64,000 bases of DNA. It comes from Microbacterium profundi. GTDB taxonomy: Bacteria; Actinomycetota; Actinomycetes; Actinomycetales; Microbacteriaceae. Made by a program: the position numbers and the translations under genes. Where the stretch lies: positions 2,108,001 through 2,172,000 of the forward strand of contig NZ_JPSY01000001.1 in NCBI RefSeq assembly GCF_000763375.1. Reading direction: 5' to 3'. Positions 25,666 to 32,984 of the stretch are shown in pieces (positions within the stretch are counted from its first letter, which is position 1; every line of letters begins with the position of its first letter). The notes under the pieces were generated by a model. It saw only the letters and a program-made list of their open reading frames with translations, was not told the DNA's origin and searched no databases.

Positions 25666-26895
25666 ATGAAGGTGAACATGAGGGGCATCGCCGCGTTCGG
25701 CGCGATTGCCGTCGTTTCGACGCTGACGCTGGCAGGTTGCGCCACCGGCGCCACTGACGACTCCGCAGACGCCGAAGGCGACGCGGGTTCGCTCGTCGTC
25801 TGGGTCGATGCCGAGCGCGTCGACGCTCTCAAGGGAGCGGCAGACGCGTACGAGGACAAGACCGGCGTCAAGGTCGAGGTCGTGGCGAAGGACGTCGACA
25901 CGATCAAGGACGATTTCATCCAGCAGGTCCCGACCGGCAAGGGCCCCGACATCACGATGGGTGCGCACGACTGGCTGGGCGAGCTGTCCACCAACGGCGT
26001 CGTCGCACCGCTCGAGCTCGGCGACAGCGCCGAGGACTACCTGCCCGTCGCTCTGCAGGCCGCGACCTACGACGGCACCGTCTACATGCTTCCGTACGCG
26101 GTCGAGAACATCGCCGTGCTGCGCAACGCCGACCTGATCCCCGAGGCCGCGACCGGCTTCGACGACATGATCGCCAAGGGCCAGGCCGCCGGCCTCGCCC
26201 AGCCGTTCGTCGTCGAGCAGGGCGTCGAGGGCAACCCCTACCACCTGTACCCGTTCCAGACCGCGTTCGGCGCACCGGTGTTCGGCACAGACGACAGCGG
26301 ATCGTACGACTCCACCGACTTGCAGCTCGGCAGCGACGGTGGCACCGCATTCGCCAGCTGGCTCGGCGCGCAGGGTGCCGCAGGCACGCTGAACACCGAC
26401 ATCGACGGCGAGATCGCGAAGCAGCAGTTCATCGACGGCAAGGCCGCATTCTGGCTGACCGGCCCGTGGAATGTCGGCGCCGCCGTCGACGCAGGCGTCA
26501 ACGTCGCGATCGACCCGATCCCCAGCCCCACCGGTGAGGCGGCCTCGCCGTTCGCCGGCGTCAAGGGCTTCTTCGTGAGCAGCGAGTCCGAGAACAAGGT
26601 CGCCGCGAACGACTTCCTGGTGAACTACCTTGGCACTGAGGACGTCCAGCTCGCCCTGTTCGAGTCCGGCAACATCCTCCCCGCCCTCACCTCGGCAGCC
26701 GAGACCGCAGCAGCGGATCCGATCATCGACGGGTTCAAGACCGTCGGCGCAGACGCCGTCCCGATGCCGGCCATCCCAGCGATGGGGTCCGTCTGGGAGT
26801 TCTGGGGCGTCGCCGAGGCGGCTGCCATCAACGGTGCGGATCCTGCCGCGACGTGGCAGAAGCTCGTCGAAGACGTGACGGCAGCGATCAAGTAA
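25666..26895 (+). CDS. maltose-type ABC transporter substrate-binding lipoprotein
   Basis: Protein of 409 aa. Lipoprotein signal with lipobox TLAGC, then the family 1 solute-binding fold: LVVWVDAERVDALKGAADAYEDKTGVKVEV, DFIQQVPTGKGPDITMGAHDWLGEL, VYMLPYAVENIAVLRNADL and GKAAFWLTGPWNVGAAVDAG. This pattern matches MalE-like maltose/maltodextrin binders; the true sugar could differ. It is the first gene of a malEFG-like operon controlled by two LacI-type operators. Confidence 0.9.
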   Translation: MKVNMRGIAAFGAIAVVSTLTLAGCATGATDDSADAEGDAGSLVVWVDAERVDALKGAADAYEDKTGVKVEVVAKDVDTIKDDFIQQVPTGKGPDITMGAHDWLGELSTNGVVAPLELGDSAEDYLPVALQAATYDGTVYMLPYAVENIAVLRNADLIPEAATGFDDMIAKGQAAGLAQPFVVEQGVEGNPYHLYPFQTAFGAPVFGTDDSGSYDSTDLQLGSDGGTAFASWLGAQGAAGTLNTDIDGEIAKQQFIDGKAAFWLTGPWNVGAAVDAGVNVAIDPIPSPTGEAASPFAGVKGFFVSSESENKVAANDFLVNYLGTEDVQLALFESGNILPALTSAAETAAADPIIDGFKTVGADAVPMPAIPAMGSVWEFWGVAEAAAINGADPAATWQKLVEDVTAAIK

Positions 26896-26904
26896 CACTG
26901 TTCC

Positions 26905-26942
26905 TTCTGCCGGGGTGAGGCGCACGCCTCACCCCGGCAGAA
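26905..26942 (+). other. perfect intercistronic hairpin between binding-protein and permease genes
   Basis: The arms at 26905-26922 and 26925-26942 are exact reverse complements of 18 bases (GCCGGGGTGAGGCG is the core of the 5' arm) around a two-base centre. No T run follows, so it is more likely an RNA-stabilising or partial-termination structure that gives more binding protein than permease, as known for malE-malF in enteric bacteria. Confidence 0.8.
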
Positions 26943-26958
26943 CGACGATGGGCGAGAG

Positions 26959-28575
26959 ATGACGGATACGACCACCACCACAGAGCCGCAGAAACCGCCG
27001 ACCAGGCGGCAGCGGCAGGCGGCGAGCATCGCCGAGGCCGCTTCGCAGCGGATCGGATGGATGCTGCTGAAGATCCTGCTGCTCGCGGTCGTCGACGCCG
27101 TCGCGCTGTACGCGGCCTTCGTGCTCTTCACACACCAGGAATGGGTCGTGCTCGCCCTGGTGGTCGCGGTGGCGATCCTGGTCAACTACATCTACTTCTC
27201 GCGCAAGCGCGTCGCGGCGAAGTACCTCACACCCGGCATCATCTTCCTCATCCTCTTTCAGGTCTTCACGCTCCTCTACACGGGCTACATCGGCTTCACC
27301 AACTACGGCACCGGTCACAACGGCAGCAAGGATCAGGCGGTCTCCGCCCTCATGGCGTCCGCTCAGGAACGCGTCGAGGATTCGCCGACCTTCCCCGTCA
27401 CCGTGGTCGAGCAGTTCGGCACGCTCGGGCTCCTCGTCACCGACCCCGAAGACGGCGACGTCTCGGTCGGCACGGTCGAGCAGCCGCTGCAGGAGGTCGA
27501 CGGCGCCGAGATGGACGGCGACCGAGCGGTCTCGATCGAGGGCTGGGAATCGCTGAGCTTCGCACAGGTGATCGCACGCTCGAGCGAGGTCGAGAAGCTG
27601 TCTGTCGACTTCAGCGACGACCCCAACGACGGCGCGATCCGCACACCGGATGGCCAGAGCGGCTTCCTCTACGTCTCGACGCTCGAGTACGACGAACCAG
27701 CAGGAACCATGACCGACGTGCGCTCCGGCACCGTCTACAGCGACAACGGCACCGGTGCCTTCACCGCCGAGGACGGCGAGCAGCTGCTGCCCGGCTGGCA
27801 GATCACGGTCGGCTTCGACAACTTCGTGCGTGCGGTCACTGACAGCTCGATCCGCGGGCCCCTCATCTCCGTGACGATCTGGACGTTCGCGTTCGCTCTG
27901 ATCTCGGTCGCGACGACGTTCTTCCTCGGCCTGCTTCTCGCCATCGTCTTCAACAACACCAGGATGCGCTTCCGCAACGGCTACCGCATCCTGCTCATCC
28001 TTCCGTACGCGTTCCCTGCATTCCTGTCGGCGCTGGTGTGGGCCGGGATGATGAACGAGAGCTTCGGCTTCCTCAACCAGGTGGTCTTCGGCGGAGCATC
28101 CATACCCTGGCTCACCGACCCCGTACTGGCGAAGGTGTCGGTGCTGATCGTGAACCTGTGGCTCGGGTTCCCGTACATGTTCCTCGTCTGCATGGGGGCG
28201 CTGCAGGGCATCCCGGAAGAGGTGAACGAAGCCGGCGTCATGGACGGCGCCAACCCATGGCAGGTCTTCCGTCAGATCAAGCTGCCGCTGCTGCTCGTGA
28301 CCGTGGCGCCGCTGCTGATCTCGTCGTTCGCGTTCAACTTCAACAACTTCAACCTCATCTACATGCTCACCGGTGGTGGTCCGCGTTTCGCCGATGTGTC
28401 GATTCCGGTCGGGCACACCGACATCCTGATCTCGATGGTGTACAAGGTGGCCTTCACCGGTCAGACCCGTGACTACGGGCTCGCCTCCGCGTTCACGATC
28501 CTGATCTTCATCGTGGTCGCGGCGATCTCGATCATCAGCTTCCGCAAGACCAAGGCTCTCGAGGAGTTGAACTGA
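26959..28575 (+). CDS. maltose-type ABC transporter permease (MalF-like)
   Basis: Protein of 538 aa. Several N-terminal helices, a large extracytoplasmic region (about residues 115-300) and a C-terminal permease core with the EAA loop EEVNEAGVMDGANPWQVFRQIKLPLL, which docks the ATPase. The size and the big second loop are MalF-type. It pairs with the following MalG-like permease; the ATPase must be encoded elsewhere (an MsmK/MalK-type shared subunit). Confidence 0.92.
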   Translation: MTDTTTTTEPQKPPTRRQRQAASIAEAASQRIGWMLLKILLLAVVDAVALYAAFVLFTHQEWVVLALVVAVAILVNYIYFSRKRVAAKYLTPGIIFLILFQVFTLLYTGYIGFTNYGTGHNGSKDQAVSALMASAQERVEDSPTFPVTVVEQFGTLGLLVTDPEDGDVSVGTVEQPLQEVDGAEMDGDRAVSIEGWESLSFAQVIARSSEVEKLSVDFSDDPNDGAIRTPDGQSGFLYVSTLEYDEPAGTMTDVRSGTVYSDNGTGAFTAEDGEQLLPGWQITVGFDNFVRAVTDSSIRGPLISVTIWTFAFALISVATTFFLGLLLAIVFNNTRMRFRNGYRILLILPYAFPAFLSALVWAGMMNESFGFLNQVVFGGASIPWLTDPVLAKVSVLIVNLWLGFPYMFLVCMGALQGIPEEVNEAGVMDGANPWQVFRQIKLPLLLVTVAPLLISSFAFNFNNFNLIYMLTGGGPRFADVSIPVGHTDILISMVYKVAFTGQTRDYGLASAFTILIFIVVAAISIISFRKTKALEELN

Positions 28576-28576
28576 G

Positions 28577-29473
28577 ATGACCGTCGCTCCCGCTCCGCTC
28601 ACGCGCCGGCGTCGCCGCTCGTTCGGCGCATGGTTCGCCGACACCGGATGGCGCCATCTGGTCGCCGTCGTGGCCAGCCTGTTCGCGATCTTCCCGCTGC
28701 TGTACGTGCTCTCGGCCTCGCTGAACCCCCGCGGCACGCTGACCGGCTCCAACCAGCTGTTCTCCGCGATCGGCATCGACAGCTACGTGCGCATCCTCAC
28801 CGACCCGCAGAACCCCTACGGGCTGTGGTTCCTGAACACGCTCGTGATCGCGCTCGTCACCGGCTTCACCACTGTGTTCATCGGCGCATGCGCGGCATAT
28901 GCCTTCTCGCGCATGCGATTCGCAGGACGCCGGGTCGGCCTCGTCACGATCGTCGTGGTGCAGATGTTCCCGCAGCTTCTGGCAGTGGTCGCGATCTTCC
29001 TGCTGATGACGACGCTGGGGGACTGGTTCCCGGCGATCGGACTGAACACCCACACCGGCCTCATCCTGGTCTACCTCGGTGGTGCGCTCGGGGTGAACAC
29101 GTATCTGATGTACGGCTTCTTCAACACCATCCCGAAGGAGCTCGACGAGGCTGCGCGCATCGACGGCGCCGGTCACGCGCGCATCTTCTTCACGATCATC
29201 CTCCGCCTGGTCGCGCCGATCCTCGCCGTCGTCGGACTGCTCTCATTCATCGGCACGGTCAATGAGTACGTCGTGGCGAGCGTCATCCTGATCGATCCGG
29301 AGCAGCAGACGCTCGTCGTCGGACTCACCAAGCTCGTCTCCAATCCGCGCTACGCGGACTGGTCGGCGTTCTCGGCCGGTGCCGTGATGGCTGCGATCCC
29401 GGTGATGATCCTGTTCCTGTTCCTGCAGAAGTACATCGTCGGCGGCCTGACGGCGGGCGCCACGAAGGGCTGA
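28577..29473 (+). CDS. maltose-type ABC transporter permease (MalG-like)
   Basis: Protein of 298 aa with six hydrophobic helices and the EAA loop PKELDEAARIDGAGHARIFF. The start lies one base after the MalF stop, indicating translational coupling. It forms the heterodimeric channel with MalF. No glycosidase, repressor or ATPase gene follows. Confidence 0.93.
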   Translation: MTVAPAPLTRRRRRSFGAWFADTGWRHLVAVVASLFAIFPLLYVLSASLNPRGTLTGSNQLFSAIGIDSYVRILTDPQNPYGLWFLNTLVIALVTGFTTVFIGACAAYAFSRMRFAGRRVGLVTIVVVQMFPQLLAVVAIFLLMTTLGDWFPAIGLNTHTGLILVYLGGALGVNTYLMYGFFNTIPKELDEAARIDGAGHARIFFTIILRLVAPILAVVGLLSFIGTVNEYVVASVILIDPEQQTLVVGLTKLVSNPRYADWSAFSAGAVMAAIPVMILFLFLQKYIVGGLTAGATKG

Positions 29474-29566
29474 TCGCGCGCCGAGGCCGCGCGCCGAGGC
29501 CGCGACTGCACGAGCGCCCGAGCGTGTCATCTGCGCGCACGCGCGCGGCAGTCGTAGCGTGGAGCC

Positions 29567-29728
29567 ATGGCACGAGTGGGCGGTCGCAATCCGGTGATGA
29601 GCTGGATCGCAGGGATCTTCTGCGCCGGCGTCATCGCGGCGCTTCTCTGGCTGGCGCTCCCGATGGGGCCGATGCTCGTCGGGTACGTCGGCGACACCCT
29701 GCGCGCGGTCGCTCCCGGCGTGGGCTGA
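29567..29728 (+). CDS. small membrane protein, 53 aa
   Basis: An ATG at 29567 sits six bases after TAGCGT (29555-29560), the leaderless promoter pattern used by many genes here. The frame encodes a short basic N-terminus, one hydrophobic helix (SWIAGIFCAGVIAALLWLAL) and a short second hydrophobic part ending VAPGVG. A longer out-of-frame Arg-rich ORF overlaps it and is judged a shadow. Function unknown; the promoter, helix and correct size are the support. Confidence 0.6.
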   Translation: MARVGGRNPVMSWIAGIFCAGVIAALLWLALPMGPMLVGYVGDTLRAVAPGVG

Positions 29729-29828
29729 GCCGACGCCGCCGGTCACGCGACACGTCGGCACGCCTCCGCGGAGGCGGTACCGGACGGCGATAACCTCTCA
29801 CTGCACATATCCGACGAGAGGCGCCCCC

Positions 29829-30866
29829 ATGAGTGACCCCGAGGTTCCCCAGCCCGAGCGGCCGAAAGACGTCGACGACGTCGTCGACAGCGCGAACGCG
29901 GGACTTGCCGACGCCGCTGCGGCTGGCGCCGAGGTCCCTGGTGAGCGCGACTCGGCTGAGCGCGATGCCGCAGACCGGAATGCCGTCGACCCCGACCTCG
30001 CAGCCTTCGAAGAGGCCGAGAAATCTCACCCCGGAACCTTCGCGACTCCCGAGCTCAATGAGCCGTCCGAATCCTTCGACCAGCGCGCTGACCACCGCGC
30101 GGACGCCGAAGACCGCGGCGCAGGACCTGCGGCTGCGACGGGCATGTTCGCAGGAGACCGCGCGTCGACATCCGACGCCGATGCTCGACGCGAAGACTCC
30201 ATCGCCGACACCGCATACCTGCCGCCGGTAGCAGACGACTCCGAGACGCGCGTCGTCCCCTCGGAGCCGACCATCGTCGCCGCGCCGGTCACACAGCAGC
30301 AGCAGCCGATCTTCGTGCAGGCACCCGAGCCGCCCCGCGACCGCGGCAACCGTGGCACGGCAGCCGGAATCGGGCTGCTCGCGACGATCGTGTTCGCGAT
30401 CCTGTACCTCGCCACCGCGATCGGGCTCGGAGCACTCGCCGGCGATGTCACCGGCGAGAACATCGGCGAAGCCGCCCTCGCCCCGCTCACCACGTGGGGC
30501 TTCTGGGTTCCGGTCGTCGTGTTCTTCATCGGCTTCTGGCTGCTCGGCGCCGTCATCAACCGCGGCCGATGGGGACTCTGGGTCGTCTTCGGGATCATCG
30601 TCGGTCTGTTCGCGTACGCCGGGCACATCCTCGGCCAGCTGTTCGAGGCGCCGTTCTGGCTGATCTCGACGTCGGAGGGCAACGAGCTCGTCGGCAGCCA
30701 GCTCCTCGCACCCCTCGCGATCGCAGCATTCGTGTTCGGCCGCGAGCTCACCATCTGGTTCGGCGCTTGGGTCGCTCGCAGCGGTGCACGCAAGACCGAG
30801 CTCAACATCGAGGCTCAGCGCGAGTACGAGCGCACGCTCGAAGCCGGCCCCACACTCTCGAGGTAA
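29829..30866 (+). CDS. membrane protein with long acidic N-terminal region, unknown function
   Basis: Protein of 345 aa. Residues 1-170 are acidic, Ala/Asp/Glu-rich and low in hydrophobics (probably disordered, cytoplasmic), with QQQQPIFVQAPEPP before the membrane part. Residues 180-320 hold about four transmembrane helices (GIGLLATIVFAILYLATAIG, WVPVVVFFIGFWLLGAVI and two more). I do not recognise a function. GAGAGG upstream of the ATG serves as ribosome-binding site. It is followed directly by another small membrane protein gene. Confidence 0.78.
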   Translation: MSDPEVPQPERPKDVDDVVDSANAGLADAAAAGAEVPGERDSAERDAADRNAVDPDLAAFEEAEKSHPGTFATPELNEPSESFDQRADHRADAEDRGAGPAAATGMFAGDRASTSDADARREDSIADTAYLPPVADDSETRVVPSEPTIVAAPVTQQQQPIFVQAPEPPRDRGNRGTAAGIGLLATIVFAILYLATAIGLGALAGDVTGENIGEAALAPLTTWGFWVPVVVFFIGFWLLGAVINRGRWGLWVVFGIIVGLFAYAGHILGQLFEAPFWLISTSEGNELVGSQLLAPLAIAAFVFGRELTIWFGAWVARSGARKTELNIEAQREYERTLEAGPTLSR

Positions 30867-30901
30867 TCACGGAGACCACTTCGCCAGACCCCCGCAGGCC
30901 C

Positions 30902-31372
30902 GTGCCTGCGGGGGTCTCGGCCGTCCTGGCGACGGCGATGACGACGATCGGCTTCTTCGCGATCGCCGTCTTCGGCCTCGGGGTGCTGAGCATCGTGACG
31001 GATGCCGAGATCATCGACGTCCCCGAGGCGGGGCAGGCACCAGGCATCGTCGGCATGATCATCGCGGTCGCCGTGTTCGCCGCCGTTCTGTACCTCGCGG
31101 TACGGATCGCTCACCCGAAGTTCCGCTCCGTCTGGGCGATCTCGGTCGCCACGGCGTTCGCGCATCTGATCGCAGCGGGAGTCGGCGCCCTGGTCGTGAC
31201 CGGCGACTTCGTGAACGCGCTCGCGGTGATGGGCGCGCTGATCACCGGCGGCGCGAGTCTCGTGATCCTCGTGACCGCGGCGATCGCCGGCTGGGCCGGT
31301 GTCGCGTTGCGGCGCACACGCGCGAAGCGCCCGCGGTGGCCGTGGGAACGCGACGATCTCGATGAGAACTGA
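30902..31372 (+). CDS. small membrane protein (DUF6264-like), start uncertain
   Basis: About 156 aa with four hydrophobic helices (LATAMTTIGFFAIAVFGLGV, GMIIAVAVFAAVLYLAV, FAHLIAAGVGALVVTGDFV, GGASLVILVTAAIAGWAGVA) and a basic tail RRTRAKRPRWPWERDD. GTG 30902 is the first standard start in frame after the previous gene. An in-frame ATC at 30866 overlapping the previous stop (TAATC) would give a more usual hydrophilic N-terminus TETTSPDPRRPVPAG. The DUF6264 resemblance is from memory and not firm. Confidence 0.68.
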   Translation: MPAGVSAVLATAMTTIGFFAIAVFGLGVLSIVTDAEIIDVPEAGQAPGIVGMIIAVAVFAAVLYLAVRIAHPKFRSVWAISVATAFAHLIAAGVGALVVTGDFVNALAVMGALITGGASLVILVTAAIAGWAGVALRRTRAKRPRWPWERDDLDEN

Positions 31373-31416
31373 TCGGCAGACGCGATTATCGTGCGGATGA
31401 CCCTATTCTGGAAAAC

Positions 31417-32064
31417 GTGCAGCGGTCGCTAGAGACGCAGGTCGACCAGGCCGTCGAGGCCTGGCTGCGCTGGGTGCCGCGTTGGGAGCCCGCCACGCAT
31501 CGCGGGCGCATAGCACCGTGCCGGCGGTGTCTCGGCTCGCCCATCCTCTCTGCCGCCGGCATCGGCGCGAACGTGCCGCACGGTGTGCAGCACGGCCTCT
31601 CCACCCGCATCAAGACGATCGTGGATCACGCGGTCGCCGAGTACACTGCGCGCAATCTTCCGATGCTTCAGCAGGAGCTCGATCAGCAGGCTGCGCGCAA
31701 TCGCGCGCGCAGCTATCGTCCGTCCGAAGACCTCGAGCCGGAGTTCGAGGGGCTGCCGCTCGACCCTGATCCGGTGCCTGGCGCGCCTTTCCTGTTCACG
31801 ATCGCCGGCCTCGCCGATGAGGAGAGCGTCGAATTGCCGCCGCTGCCTCCGCTGACCGAGGAGGCGAAAGCAGCACTGCGCCAGGAGGTCGCCCTCGCCG
31901 ACGAGTACGCGAACATGGTCGGCCGTGAGATCTGCGGCATCCTGCTGCGGCACCGCCTCAACGTGCAGGCCGCGATCTCGCAGCACGTCGAACCGCAGAT
32001 CGAAGCGCTGCTGGAGGAGCTGACGTCTTCGCTGGACTCGCCCTTCGACCCCGAATCCCCGTAG
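31417..32064 (+). CDS. conserved actinobacterial hypothetical protein
   Basis: Protein of 215 aa, GTG start seven bases after TATTCT (leaderless pattern). It contains a CRRC motif (IAPCRRCLG), a helical middle (STRIKTIVDHAVAEYTARNLPMLQQELDQQAARNRARS), a Pro-rich linker (ESVELPPLPPLTEEAK) and a C-terminal helical part. No signal peptide or membrane segment. I do not recognise a function. Confidence 0.75.
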   Translation: MQRSLETQVDQAVEAWLRWVPRWEPATHRGRIAPCRRCLGSPILSAAGIGANVPHGVQHGLSTRIKTIVDHAVAEYTARNLPMLQQELDQQAARNRARSYRPSEDLEPEFEGLPLDPDPVPGAPFLFTIAGLADEESVELPPLPPLTEEAKAALRQEVALADEYANMVGREICGILLRHRLNVQAAISQHVEPQIEALLEELTSSLDSPFDPESP

Positions 32065-32095
32065 TCCCACCCCTCAGCCCGGCGAGACCGCGTCT

Positions 32096-32136
32096 GCGGC
32101 ATGAGACCGAGGCCCGCACGGTCGGTCTCATGCCGC
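32096..32136. repeat. GAGACCGA-type inverted repeat
   Basis: GCGGCATGAGACCGA at 32096-32110 and its exact reverse complement at 32122-32136 enclose an 11-base loop. A further TCGGTCTCG follows at 32141. Related inverted repeats lie at 55346-55391 and 56533-56563, so this is a dispersed family. Confidence 0.85.
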
Positions 32137-32218
32137 AACGTCGGTCTCGCGCCGCACGCTCGGCACCCGTGCGTTCGCTGTGAGAGCGACGCGGCCCGCT
32201 TGATCGGCGAATCGCGGG

Positions 32219-32260
32219 TAGGCTATCGTTTTTCGATAGATACCGGCCGCTTATCGATAG
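32219..32260 (+). promoter_or_regulatory. promoter and palindromic operator of the DUF2975/XRE pair
   Basis: TAGGCT (32219-32224) is a likely -10. It overlaps the inverted repeat CTATCG-TTTTT-CGATAG (32223-32239), and 12 bases further is the palindrome TATCGATA (32252-32259), making four CGATA half-sites before the ATG at 32269. Placement across the transcription start suggests autorepression by the XRE protein encoded downstream. Confidence 0.6.
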
Positions 32261-32268
32261 GCAGACTG

Positions 32269-32745
32269 ATGCAACCACGTGTGACCGCAGTGCTCAAGAC
32301 CCTGATCGCCGTGATGCTCGCGCTCCTCGTGGCCGCCCAGGTGTGGATGATCCCAGGTCTGGCTGCTGCCACGGCCGACAGGTTCCCCGAGTTCGCGCAG
32401 CTCAAGGTTCCCGGAATCATCGCCGCGGTGGTGTTCCTCGTGTGCGTGGAGGTGGTGCTCATCTGCATCTGGCGGCTTTTGTCGCTCGTGCGAACCGAGC
32501 GCATCTTCAGTTCGAAGGCGTTCATCTACGTCGACGTGATCATCGGCACGATGGTCGCAGCGAGTCTGATCATCGTCGTCTCGAACGTGATCATCATGGC
32601 TGCCAGAGCCGGGTCCCCGTCGATTCTGCTCGTCTCGATCCTCGGCATCGTCGTCGGCATCGCGCTGGCTCTCCTCGTCGTCGTGATGCGCGGTCTGCTG
32701 CGCAAGGCGCTCGAGCTCGAGCAGGACATGTCCGAGGTCGTCTGA
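32269..32745 (+). CDS. DUF2975 domain-containing membrane protein
   Basis: Protein of 158 aa with four transmembrane helices (VLKTLIAVMLALLVAAQVWM, IIAAVVFLVCVEVVLICIW, VIIGTMVAASLIIVVSNVII, LLVSILGIVVGIALALLVVV) and the motif LVRTERIFSSKAFIYVD between helices two and three, characteristic of DUF2975. Function unknown, but it is typically paired with a small XRE regulator, as here with a TGATG overlap. ATG 32269 is the first start after the operator palindromes. Confidence 0.85.
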   Translation: MQPRVTAVLKTLIAVMLALLVAAQVWMIPGLAAATADRFPEFAQLKVPGIIAAVVFLVCVEVVLICIWRLLSLVRTERIFSSKAFIYVDVIIGTMVAASLIIVVSNVIIMAARAGSPSILLVSILGIVVGIALALLVVVMRGLLRKALELEQDMSEVV

Positions 32746-32984
32746 TGCCCATCGTGATCGACCTCGACGTGCAGCTCGCACGCAAGAAGATGAGCGTGCA
32801 GGAGTTCGCGGATGCGATCGGCATCACCCCCGCGAACGTCGCAGTGCTCAAGAACGGGCGGGCCAAGGCCGTGCGATTCACGACGCTCGACGCCATCTGC
32901 CAGGTGCTGGAATGCCAGCCGGGCGACATCCTGCGGTGGATCCCCGGCACGGATGCTGATGCTTCAGCCGGAGCGGGGGAGTGA
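32745..32984 (+). CDS. small XRE/Cro-type transcriptional regulator (YozG-like)
   Basis: Protein of 79 aa: MPIVIDLDVQLARKKMSVQE then helix-turn-helix FADAIGITPANVAVLKNGRA, and the conserved end LEVLECQPGDILRW-like segment (CQVLECQPGDILRWIPGTD). Members of this group are encoded next to DUF2975 membrane proteins. It probably binds the CGATA palindromes upstream of the operon. The start overlaps the DUF2975 stop by one base. Confidence 0.9.
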   Translation: MPIVIDLDVQLARKKMSVQEFADAIGITPANVAVLKNGRAKAVRFTTLDAICQVLECQPGDILRWIPGTDADASAGAGE

